A DNA stretch of 6,057 bases from Steroidobacteraceae bacterium (GTDB taxonomy: Bacteria; Pseudomonadota; Gammaproteobacteria; Steroidobacterales; Steroidobacteraceae), in NCBI GenBank assembly GCA_025927665.1, contig JAICKZ010000200.1:1-6057 (forward strand). The letters run 5' to 3'. The notes below the pieces were generated by a model. It was not told the DNA's origin, searched no databases, and saw only the letters and a program-made list of their open reading frames with translations. The first letter of the stretch is position 1; the number at the start of each line of letters is the position of its first letter. Of this stretch, positions 1 through 5,572 are shown piece by piece. A program made the position numbers and the translations under genes.

Positions 1-10
1 CAACGTTCAT
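1..10 (-). CDS. Start of a minus-strand gene cut by the window edge (first three codons, MNV...)
   Basis: Reading the minus strand, an ATG lies at 10-8, followed by AAC and GTT before the window ends. It is preceded by a strong ribosome binding site, GAGGAG at 25-20, with 9 nt between it and the ATG. Too little is visible to suggest a function. The leader in front of it forms the long hairpin listed separately, which supports a real, possibly translationally regulated start. The competing reading is a plus-strand open frame that starts before the window and stops at 117-119. It is only 38 codons long, within chance expectation. Confidence 0.42.
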
Positions 11-77
11 ACGGGGTTACTCCTCAAAGGTTTATGATTGCTTGCTAACAACCATCAAACCCAGTAACCCCGTCGTT
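2..77 (-). promoter_or_regulatory. Long imperfect leader hairpin enclosing the ribosome binding site and start of the edge gene
   Basis: Positions 11-21 (ACGGGGTTACT) and 63-73 (AGTAACCCCGT) are a perfect 11-base inverted repeat. Inside it, 29-40 pairs with 49-61, with one bulged base (56) and one mismatch (37/52), leaving the apical loop 41-48. The two stems are separated by a lopsided internal loop of 7 nt (22-28) against 1 nt (62). Outside, AACG at 2-5 can pair with CGTT at 74-77 across the bulge 6-10 that contains the start codon. Read on the minus strand, this is the 5' leader of the gene beginning at position 10. The pairing is visible in the sequence; a role in controlling translation (thermometer, protein-binding or ligand-binding leader) is inference. 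A mobile-element palindrome is the alternative. Confidence 0.45.
20..25 (-). promoter_or_regulatory. Ribosome binding site GAGGAG for the edge gene
   Basis: On the minus strand the sequence GAGGAG precedes ATG (10-8) by 9 nt, a near-ideal match and spacing. Its first four bases fall in an unpaired internal loop of the leader hairpin and its last two (AG) enter the lower stem, so the fold would partly mask it. Confidence 0.45.
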
Positions 78-119
78 TTCAAGTCCGGTGTCAGATCAGA
101 TCGAGACTTCTACAAATAA

Positions 120-139
120 GGTGCATATTATGGAGCACC
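120..139 (-). terminator. Weak terminator-like hairpin
   Basis: GGTGC (120-124) and GCACC (135-139) form a 5-bp GC-rich stem with a 10-nt loop. On the minus strand it is followed by TTATTTGT, a short T-rich tract. It lies 24 nt past the stop of the small minus-strand ORF at 164-355 and before the leader of the edge gene, a position that suits a terminator. The stem is short, so efficiency is doubtful. Confidence 0.28.
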
Positions 140-163
140 ACCATCACCGTTTATTCAGCAATC

Positions 164-355
164 CTACCACTCATTCCAGCTCAACCCTGCCAGTGATTCT
201 GGTTCAATACCCACCACCTGTTCTGTTTCATACCTCACCAGCGTTAGAGAATTGACGACCGCGTAAAATCGGCCATAACCAGCCATTCGAATGCAGTGCT
301 CGCTGCTAATGTTCCATTCAGTTGCGACTGTTTTAACATCGATGGTATCGTGCAT
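164..355 (-). CDS. Small hypothetical protein (63 aa), doubtful
   Basis: A 63-residue frame starts at ATG 355-353 (MHDTIDVKTVATEW...) and ends SWNEW. A TTG three codons upstream (364-362) is the other possible start. A weak GAAGAG lies just before the ATG. No family is recognised. The predicted protein looks soluble and globular, with no signal peptide, membrane segment or metal motif. It is divergent from the membrane-protein gene at 417 and has a terminator-like hairpin after its stop. The main argument for it is its natural-looking amino acid composition; the main arguments against are its length and poor ribosome binding site. It could equally be non-coding. Confidence 0.3.
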   Translation of the reverse strand: MHDTIDVKTVATEWNISSEHCIRMAGYGRFYAVVNSLTLVRYETEQVVGIEPESLAGLSWNEW

Positions 356-403
356 GCTCTTCAATTGATTCGACTAGATAAAAACACGTTGGGTGATGTT
401 AAA

Positions 404-408
404 AGGAG
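404..408 (+). promoter_or_regulatory. Ribosome binding site AGGAG fixing the start at 417
   Basis: AGGAG lies 8 nt before ATG 417-419. It decides the start of the small membrane protein, because the open frame runs further upstream to a GTG at 393 and an ATG at 396, both of which lie before this site and cannot use it. Confidence 0.7.
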
Positions 409-416
409 ACCCCACA

Positions 417-656
417 ATGAATAGTCCCGTCCTCGTTGTAGTATTGCTTGTCGCGGTTGTTGGACACGTCTGGCGCGCACTCAGGCCTTCCGATCGTCCG
501 CGTGCCACATTTCACGCGCTCTTCGCAATTGGGTCTCTGGCAATGGCCATTAGTATCGCGCTTGGGAGCAGTAGCACACTAGGTACTTGGTCCGGCATCG
601 TGAGTGCATGCACGTTCATCACAACTGCCTTGTTCAGCCGTCGCCTTATCAAATAG
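417..656 (+). CDS. Small integral membrane protein (79 aa), function unknown
   Basis: The product is 79 residues long and I do not recognise a family. It is strongly hydrophobic with three likely membrane segments: about residues 4-18 (VLVVVLLVAVVGHVW), 32-50 (around FHALFAIGSLAMAISIALG) and 57-73. A basic loop, RALRPSDRPRA (20-30), lies between the first and second, and RRLIK closes the protein, so these charged stretches are probably cytoplasmic. The ATG at 417 is chosen because AGGAG sits 8 nt upstream; the frame's earlier GTG and ATG would add eight residues without a usable ribosome binding site. The gene stands alone on this strand, divergent from the small ORF at 164-355 and convergent with the repeat-protein gene, whose stop is 64 bases away. 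Existence is fairly sure; function is unknown. Confidence 0.72.
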   Translation: MNSPVLVVVLLVAVVGHVWRALRPSDRPRATFHALFAIGSLAMAISIALGSSSTLGTWSGIVSACTFITTALFSRRLIK

Positions 657-663
657 AAGTTTC

Positions 664-689
664 GCAATCATTACCTTAAACACGATTGC
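664..689. terminator. Weak hairpin between convergent genes
   Basis: GCAATC (664-669) and GATTGC (684-689) form a 6-bp stem with a 14-nt loop in the 64-base gap between the convergent genes ending at 656 and 721. The position suits a bidirectional terminator, but neither strand has a T-tract after the stem and the loop is large. Confidence 0.2.
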
Positions 690-720
690 TCAAAGACTCG
701 CTCCGGCCAGAATCAGTCAT

Positions 721-2493
721 TCAAGATGATAGTAGAATTTTCTGCATAGCGGACCTTCGGTTTTCAAAAGATCCCTTGAAACGTGTGCGGCGCATAAGCG
801 CTAAGCTTCCGAGCGTCAGAAGAATCAGCGGTGTTTCAGCACCACCACCGCCAGAGTTGCCACCTGTAATTGCAGAGCCGCCAGACGAAGACGAAGATGA
901 CGTCCCAGTTGCACTTGATAGGTTCACCAGCATATGTGTTCCCGCAACCGTTCCATCGCTTACCCAAGGGTTGTCGGCATTATTAGGATCGCTACCTCTG
1001 AAGTATAGTCGCCCTGCATACGTCAGCATCGGCTCACTCGCGACATCGTCGAGATCATTATCCAGCAGATGGGTCAGCGAATTGGATTGGGGCGAGTACG
1101 CGTACAAATGCTTCGTGTTGCCCGACGAATCTTGGTGATAGATGTAGAGGAAAGCCAAATTGTCGTCGCCCGCGATCACTTGGGCACCAGGTGGGTTAGT
1201 ACCAGGAACACTGATCGGATCAATAGGACCGGCATTGGTAAGTACATGAGTGCCCGCAACACTTCCATCAGTCACAACAACTCGGTAATCCGTCCCATTG
1301 TATACAGCATAATATGCATGAGTACCGGCGACCCCTAAGAGGGGTGGGGTATACACGGAACCACTTGGCGTAGGAGTCGCAATGAGAGGCACCGTCCCCT
1401 GTGCCGTACCGTCGGAACTCCAAAGCTGCGGCCCATTTTGCGAGCTCTCCGCTTGGAAAATGGCGCGATTGCCGACTCGCGTCATCTCGATATCTTGTCC
1501 GAGTTGGGAGAACTGAACTCCTGATCCTAAACCTATGACCATTACTGTACCCGGAAGAGTCCCGTCCGATCGCCAAAGCTGTTGCCCATTGTTGGGATTA
1601 CCGCTCAGATACAGGATAAAACTATCCATCGCCGCTATGGTGCTTCCATAGGATGCGCCCGTTCCAGTGGCTAAGATGGTGAGATCATTGGTTATCGTGT
1701 TCACCATCGAGAGCTGAACACCTTGGTTTTCCGTATTGGTTAGAAGTGCAACGGATTCCCCAAACGCCTCAAGCGAGCTCGGTTGAAGGTGGAAAGTAGG
1801 ATAACCTTCGTTCGAGTCGATTCGGACCGTGCCGACGCTGGTGCCGTCGGTGGCCCACAGATCAGGTTGGCAGCACGACAGATTGGATTCGAGTGCTACG
1901 TAGACTTTATTATTGATGGCTATGCTATCGCTTACTAGACCATACTGATTCTGTGCGAAGCTCGAGAGAGTAGTGGTGCCTGCGGCGGTACCGTCGGTCA
2001 GAAATAACTGCATTGTGCTATTCGACACAATCTGAGCGAAGACCAGATTCGTTCCGATTAGACCGAGTAGGATCGGGGTGCTGGTGGACATGATGTTCGT
2101 CACTTGATGCGTTCCGGTACTAGTACCATCAGTTACCCAGACCTGCTGCCCAGCAGCGGTTGTATTCGCGAGAAAATACGATTTCGTACCTGCCGAGAAG
2201 AACAGAGTTCCTGCCTGATATGGCAGAACACCGACCCCGTCAATCGTCGCGATCTGCGTCGTGCCTGCAGTCGTACCGTCGGACTTAAAGAGAGCAGCGC
2301 TTCCTGAGGGGTTGATCGACGCGGGCTTAGCGACGAAGAAAAGGGTATTGCCCATATTGCCGAGCCAAGTCGGGTCCGAACCCACAGGAGATCCCGCAAA
2401 TGCGGTGCTCCACAACATTACTAGTGGCACCCATAAAAGGCACCGGCTGATAACGGATTCGCAGTTAAGACGCAACGATAAGTTCCATTTCAT
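721..2493 (-). CDS. Exported ELWxxDGT-repeat protein with GlyGly-CTERM-like C-terminal anchor
   Basis: This 590-residue protein begins with a signal peptide: hydrophobic core LLWVPLVMLWSTAFA, likely cut after Ala33. It then carries eight copies of the [EQ]LWxxDGTxxGT motif at about residues 67, 117, 162, 211, 305, 356, 404 and 508. The roughly 50-residue spacing leaves two places, near 259 and 461, where units lacking DGT (VQLSMVNTITND; KHLYAYSPQSNS) fit, giving about ten units, probably beta-propeller-like blades. After the repeats come a Ser run (532-537), a Gly-rich linker (538-551), a hydrophobic stretch (554-566) and RRTR (568-571), the layout of GlyGly-CTERM/rhombosortase-type sorting tails. 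Unusually, 19 residues follow RRTR. GAGGA at 2503-2507 lies 9 nt before the ATG. Family knowledge gives a surface or secreted protein of unknown role; no enzymatic motif is visible. It appears monocistronic. Confidence 0.9.
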   Translation of the reverse strand: MKWNLSLRLNCESVISRCLLWVPLVMLWSTAFAGSPVGSDPTWLGNMGNTLFFVAKPASINPSGSAALFKSDGTTAGTTQIATIDGVGVLPYQAGTLFFSAGTKSYFLANTTAAGQQVWVTDGTSTGTHQVTNIMSTSTPILLGLIGTNLVFAQIVSNSTMQLFLTDGTAAGTTTLSSFAQNQYGLVSDSIAINNKVYVALESNLSCCQPDLWATDGTSVGTVRIDSNEGYPTFHLQPSSLEAFGESVALLTNTENQGVQLSMVNTITNDLTILATGTGASYGSTIAAMDSFILYLSGNPNNGQQLWRSDGTLPGTVMVIGLGSGVQFSQLGQDIEMTRVGNRAIFQAESSQNGPQLWSSDGTAQGTVPLIATPTPSGSVYTPPLLGVAGTHAYYAVYNGTDYRVVVTDGSVAGTHVLTNAGPIDPISVPGTNPPGAQVIAGDDNLAFLYIYHQDSSGNTKHLYAYSPQSNSLTHLLDNDLDDVASEPMLTYAGRLYFRGSDPNNADNPWVSDGTVAGTHMLVNLSSATGTSSSSSSGGSAITGGNSGGGGAETPLILLTLGSLALMRRTRFKGSFENRRSAMQKILLSS

Positions 2494-2557
2494 AAGGAGT
2501 CTTCCTCAGTGCTAACAGCTCAGATTGTTTAAATAGTTAAATGAGCTAGACGGCATA

Positions 2558-2588
2558 ATCTTATCACGTCGCATTATACCTGGGTCAA
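2558..2588 (-). promoter_or_regulatory. Candidate promoter of the ELWxxDGT-repeat gene
   Basis: Reading the minus strand, a perfect TATAAT lies at 2578-2573, about 80 nt before the ATG at 2493, but the region 17 nt further upstream has no good -35 box. An alternative pairing is TTGACC (2588-2583) with TAAGAT (2563-2558), separated by 19 nt, slightly longer than ideal. Which of the two is used cannot be decided by eye. Confidence 0.3.
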
Positions 2589-2892
2589 ATCCGCCCCGGT
2601 TTTATCGACGGGTCCAGAATGCCGATATGATATTGAATGACGGTCAATGTGACGAAATGGTGATGGTAGCCAACCGTTCGCTTTCACTATTTTGAACCAC
2701 TGTTTTGGAGAAACGCGAACGCCTCTTGTGGGCACTCTCATGCCTGTCACTGCAGCACGATTCAACATCCATAACTGGTCAGTTTTATGTGCTCTCCGTG
2801 GCCAGCCTTCTTGGCCATAGGTGTAAGGAATTATGGCCACCAGTACCCAGTCAAGTGAAGGCTTGAATTCGCAAGATGACTGTTGGCATAGA

Positions 2893-2985
2893 TTCAATCG
2901 TAATCACTGGTCTACATTCAACCAGAATGGGTGGCCGCTTTGAACTGGAATCGGTGGTATGGTTGGCCAGAATACGCAAATAGGG
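2893..2985. repeat. Four degenerate 23-24 bp tandem units, possible remnant of an IS21-type element end
   Basis: Units begin at 2893, 2917, 2940 and 2963. They share TTCAAC at the start, (C/T)(A/G)GAAT in the middle and GGTGG towards the end. The second and third units (TTCAACCAGAATGGGTGG and TTGAACTGGAATCGGTGG) are most alike; the first and fourth are more eroded. A still weaker unit may start at 2868. Clusters of TGGCCGCTTTG..CTGGAAT-like units are, from memory, found beside some IS21-family elements, where terminal repeats bind the transposase. No istA or istB coding remnant is recognised here, so the origin is inference. Confidence 0.4.
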
Positions 2986-3014
2986 AGTTTCATGAGCAAT
3001 TCATGAATTCAGCC

Positions 3015-4139
3015 TTAGGAGTAAAATGCTTTAAAGTCGATTGGCTGATGATGGGGATTGATCAATCTCATCCCTAAATTGATGTCGTTTCCATCGAGTG
3101 AATACCAATTAAAATTAGATAGAACAATCGCGCCGCGATGATTCCGCGTCGAGTAGCCGATAAAAGAGTTGCAACCACCAGAAGCACCGGTCTTCCAAAC
3201 AAATTCTTCGTCCTTGGTTGAGGTGATGAACCAGCCAAGAGCAGCCTGCGTCCCGGCAAGTCGAGTTGAAGTTCGTGTTTCAGTTAATCGTTCCAATGTT
3301 TTGCCAAACGGCCCTTGTTGTAGTCCGATGCAAGCTTTAAGAAACACAGTCAGATCTCTAGCATTGGATCGAACTCCACCCGAACCCAACATCGCTGGCA
3401 TATCCCAAAGCGAGGTGGGCTCGAATGCTTTGTTGTGTGGTTGCGCAAGATGCTTACGCATGTTATCGGACAGTGTAATTCGCGTATGAGAAAGACCGAG
3501 CGGGTTACAGACTCTTTCGATAAGAAGCTCTTCATAGCTCTTTTCAGCGCGGCGCGCCAATGCAATACCAAGCAAACCGAAACCCAGATTGGTGTATTCG
3601 TAATGTATGCCCGGCTCATATTCAGGCACGAGGCTCGAGAGAAATTCGTAGAGCTTATCCTCTGTGTAATCGGCCAAAGGATTAGGAAGAGCCCACCATT
3701 GCGGCGGCAGATTACCGGGCATAATGGGTAGGCCCGAGGTGTAGGACGCGAGATCGAGCAACGTAATTGGCCGACCACGTTCATGCAGCGTGAGTGAAGC
3801 AGGAAGATACTTCGCAACAGGATCATCAAAGGCTACTTCGCCACGTTGAACCATATCGGCGAGCAAAAATGAAGTCAGCACTTTGGTAATCGATGCAATT
3901 TCAAAGACTGTATCAATGTCCAGAGTAAGATCTTGAACACCAGTACTTCCGAATGTCACCGCACGTGGGCCATCTTCATCGATCGTGATAGCAATCATGC
4001 CGACGACTTTATCGTTCTTGCCAACAAGCTGTTTCAGCAGGGCACGAATTGAACTGGTTTCAGATGCAGTACTGGCAACACCAAGAGTGGCGATTCCCGC
4101 TCCAATGGAACTCAACAAAAATTCACGTCGATGCATCAT
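3015..4139 (-). CDS. Tat-exported serine hydrolase of the beta-lactamase / penicillin-binding protein family
   Basis: The 374-residue product matches the PF00144 fold (class C beta-lactamase, DD-peptidase and esterase relatives). The three catalytic motifs are visible: SITK at 83-86 (nucleophile Ser83, Lys86), YTN at 182-184 and KTG at 316-318. The N-terminus HRREFLLSSIGAG is a twin-arginine signal, with a hydrophobic stretch and probable cleavage near Ala25, so the enzyme likely acts in the periplasm after folding in the cytoplasm. AGGA at 4147-4150 lies 7 nt before the first ATG; a second ATG follows at once and is equally possible. No regulator of the AmpR type or cell-wall recycling gene is adjacent, so a resistance role cannot be claimed; esterase or D-aminopeptidase activity is as likely. 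The gene appears single, separated from moaE by 135 bases holding a REP-like hairpin. Confidence 0.9.
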   Translation of the reverse strand: MMHRREFLLSSIGAGIATLGVASTASETSSIRALLKQLVGKNDKVVGMIAITIDEDGPRAVTFGSTGVQDLTLDIDTVFEIASITKVLTSFLLADMVQRGEVAFDDPVAKYLPASLTLHERGRPITLLDLASYTSGLPIMPGNLPPQWWALPNPLADYTEDKLYEFLSSLVPEYEPGIHYEYTNLGFGLLGIALARRAEKSYEELLIERVCNPLGLSHTRITLSDNMRKHLAQPHNKAFEPTSLWDMPAMLGSGGVRSNARDLTVFLKACIGLQQGPFGKTLERLTETRTSTRLAGTQAALGWFITSTKDEEFVWKTGASGGCNSFIGYSTRNHRGAIVLSNFNWYSLDGNDINLGMRLINPHHQPIDFKAFYS

Positions 4140-4195
4140 TGTTATTTCCTAGCGTATTTAAGACATTATTAATGCAGCAGTTACTTATCTTACTT

Positions 4196-4230
4196 CCGTT
4201 CATACTGAGCCCGTCGAAGTATTCCTAACC
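4196..4230. repeat. REP-like palindromic repeat (CTGAGC..GTCGAAG type)
   Basis: The element begins CCGTTCATACTGAGC and continues CCGTCGAAGTAT. ATACT (4202-4206) and AGTAT (4218-4222) form the stem around an 11-nt loop. The core resembles the widespread intergenic repeat with CCGTTCxxxCTGAGCxxGTCGAAGxx and a mirrored GAACGG end. Here the left half is complete, but the right half reads TCCTAACC instead of GAACGG, so it is a degenerate or truncated copy. It lies after the moaE stop and before the hydrolase start, and may help terminate the moa transcript although no T-tract follows. Confidence 0.55.
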
Positions 4231-4274
4231 TACAGACCCATCAATGGAAGAGGGGATCATTTTTACGATAACGG

Positions 4275-4739
4275 TTAACGATGCAGATGCGCATGCCCAA
4301 GTTGATGACTGGCTTCTGCACAACGTTCGCAATTGACCCAACCAGAATCGCCATTGATGTAATGCTCTTTTTTCCATATGGGTAAACGATGTTTCACCTC
4401 GTCAATGATATAGCGACATGCTTTAAAGGCTTCGTCGCGATGTGCGGAGCTAACACCAACCCATACAGCGATATCACCGATTTCCAAAGTACCAACACGA
4501 TGTACACATGCAGCACGCAGCACACCATATTTTTTAATGGCTTCGGCGATGATAAGATCAGCTTCCTTGATGGCTAAGGCTTCAAAGGCTTCGTATTCAA
4601 GACGAGTAACTTGCAAGCCTTCATTGTGATTGCGTACCCAACCTTCGAATGACGCATAACCGCCTGCGGCAGGATCACGTAGTGTTTGTTGCAGGGCTGC
4701 GATATCGATGGCAGCATTACTGAATGCAAATGTGTTCAT
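4275..4739 (-). CDS. moaE: Molybdopterin synthase catalytic subunit MoaE
   Basis: MoaE transfers sulfur from thiocarboxylated MoaD to cyclic pyranopterin monophosphate, giving molybdopterin. The product has 154 residues (about 150 in E. coli). Family signatures are FEGWVRNHN (31-39, with conserved Arg36), HR at 100-101, and VKHRLPIWKKE (115-125). Lys116 and Lys123 have the same 7-residue spacing as the catalytic Lys119 and Lys126 of E. coli. GDSGWV (130-135) follows. The ATG at 4739 is chosen because it overlaps the stop of the mobA-moaD gene as ATGA and gives the normal family N-terminus; the frame is open 20 codons further upstream, but that part lies inside moaD. The only ribosome binding site is a weak GGCGGGCGG, so translation is probably coupled. 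The tail after GWV is unusual: CERC followed by a histidine-rich end (SHQLGHAHLHR). Confidence 0.95.
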   Translation of the reverse strand: MNTFAFSNAAIDIAALQQTLRDPAAGGYASFEGWVRNHNEGLQVTRLEYEAFEALAIKEADLIIAEAIKKYGVLRAACVHRVGTLEIGDIAVWVGVSSAHRDEAFKACRYIIDEVKHRLPIWKKEHYINGDSGWVNCERCAEASHQLGHAHLHR

Positions 4740-5572
4740 CCGCCCGCCACTGGAGGAATGAAGGCAACATGATCGCCTGATTTTAAAGTGGTTTGCCAAT
4801 CACTGAATTCATTATTGATGGCAACTTTCAGTTGATTCATCGTCAGTTTAAATCCATAGCGTTGCTGCAATTCTGTGTATAGCAATGCAGGTGAACTTGC
4901 CACCGTATTCAATTGCTCACTGCGCTTACCGGCTTGTTCACGAAATAACGCGAAGTACTGCACATTCAAGCTGATGGATGGTGAGCCCAATGTCGAAAGC
5001 GCCTGCAAATGTTCCTCGGGCGTATTGATGTTGTCGAGTGCATGTTGATTGGGTGAATCCAATAACTGAATAGTTGAATTGATCAATAATTTACGCGGAC
5101 ACTTATTACTACTTGCAATCCATTCCTCCACTCTCGATGCGCTAACAGGTTCCCATATTGAACATAGTGGTTCGGGTAAGCCATCGTAGGTACTACGAAA
5201 TGCAGTTGCGAGCTTTGTCGTATCACGATGTCGAATCAGGTATTGAAGTGTGTCTTCAGTAACGAAAGGTAAATCGCAAGCCATTACCAACCAGGCAACA
5301 TTGGGATGTTGTTTTTGTGCGGCGCTAATGCCTGCCAATGGTCCAATACCGTTATGCACATCAACAATCTGCGGCAAGCTAGCCCGAATTGCGTCTTGAG
5401 TTTGAGTGTCGCGCACTGAAATAAACGTGCGTTCACAGAGTTTGTTCAATAATTCATAAGCGTGTTGCAGCTGAGTTTTTCCATCATGAATCAATGCGGC
5501 CTTGTCGGTATGCATGCGACGACTTGCGCCACCCGCAAGTACCAGTCCATATATTGATGAATGCACGTTCAT
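4736..5572 (-). CDS. MobA-MoaD fusion: molybdenum cofactor guanylyltransferase joined to molybdopterin synthase sulfur carrier
   Basis: The 278-residue protein has two domains. Residues 1 to about 195 are MobA-like: nucleotide-binding loop LVLAGGASRRM with Lys24 (10-24), IGPLAGI (76-82), metal-binding ACDLPF (98-103, Asp100), PLCSIW (135-140) and DNINTPEE (180-187). LAGG rather than LAAG favours MobA (GTP) over the cytidylyltransferase MocA. Residues about 202-278 are a complete ubiquitin-like MoaD starting NVQYFALFREQAGK and ending PPVAGG. The terminal Gly-Gly is what MoeB adenylates and what carries the thiocarboxylate into MoaE, so it is free and intact. No internal stop or frameshift separates the halves and no linker is obvious beyond about 196-201. 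The start overlaps the moaC stop as ATGA with no Shine-Dalgarno sequence, and its stop overlaps the moaE start likewise, so all three genes are probably translationally coupled. Confidence 0.93.
   Translation of the reverse strand: MNVHSSIYGLVLAGGASRRMHTDKAALIHDGKTQLQHAYELLNKLCERTFISVRDTQTQDAIRASLPQIVDVHNGIGPLAGISAAQKQHPNVAWLVMACDLPFVTEDTLQYLIRHRDTTKLATAFRSTYDGLPEPLCSIWEPVSASRVEEWIASSNKCPRKLLINSTIQLLDSPNQHALDNINTPEEHLQALSTLGSPSISLNVQYFALFREQAGKRSEQLNTVASSPALLYTELQQRYGFKLTMNQLKVAINNEFSDWQTTLKSGDHVAFIPPVAGG

Larger units (their letters stand above)
2494..3014. other. 521-base stretch without a convincing gene
   Basis: Between the repeat-protein gene and the serine hydrolase there is no supported coding region. 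An open frame on the minus strand (2897-2574, 107 codons) has only a TTG start, no ribosome binding site and no recognisable family. The stretch contains the candidate promoter at 2558-2588, the degenerate tandem repeats at 2893-2985 and a perfect 12-base palindrome AATTCATGAATT at 2998-3009 just past the hydrolase stop codon. It looks like a decayed insertion or rearrangement site. Confidence 0.5.

Noticed and set aside
1..80. Integron attC site suggested by two stems separated by a lopsided internal loop
   Set aside because: The outer ends do not match the RYYYAAC and GTTRRRY core boxes (the right end reads CGTTTTC), and no integrase or cassette series is visible.
3..119. Plus-strand open frame from the window edge ending at TAA 117-119, possibly the C-terminus of a gene
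   Set aside because: It is only 38 codons, which chance readily gives, and no family is recognisable. The minus-strand start with GAGGAG and the leader hairpin over the same bases is a more specific signal.
686..1138. 150-codon plus-strand open frame, and other frames inside 721-2493
   Set aside because: They are shadows of the ELWxxDGT-repeat gene, whose signal peptide, regular repeats and ribosome binding site make it clearly the coding frame.
2574..2897. 107-codon minus-strand open frame
   Set aside because: It has a TTG start only and no ribosome binding site, overlaps the promoter region of the repeat-protein gene and the tandem repeats, and matches no recognisable family.
2998..3009. 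Perfect 12-base palindrome AATTCATGAATT just past the hydrolase stop
   Set aside because: It is AT-rich, has no loop or T-tract for a terminator, and has no partner site; it is within what chance provides in an AT-rich gap.
3350..3829. 159-codon minus-strand frame and several plus-strand frames inside the serine hydrolase
   Set aside because: They overlap the catalytic motifs of the hydrolase in another frame and show no domain of their own.
4740..4799. N-terminal extension of moaE by 20 codons
   Set aside because: It lies out of frame inside the MoaD domain and has no ribosome binding site. The ATG at 4739 gives the family's usual N-terminus and an ATGA overlap.
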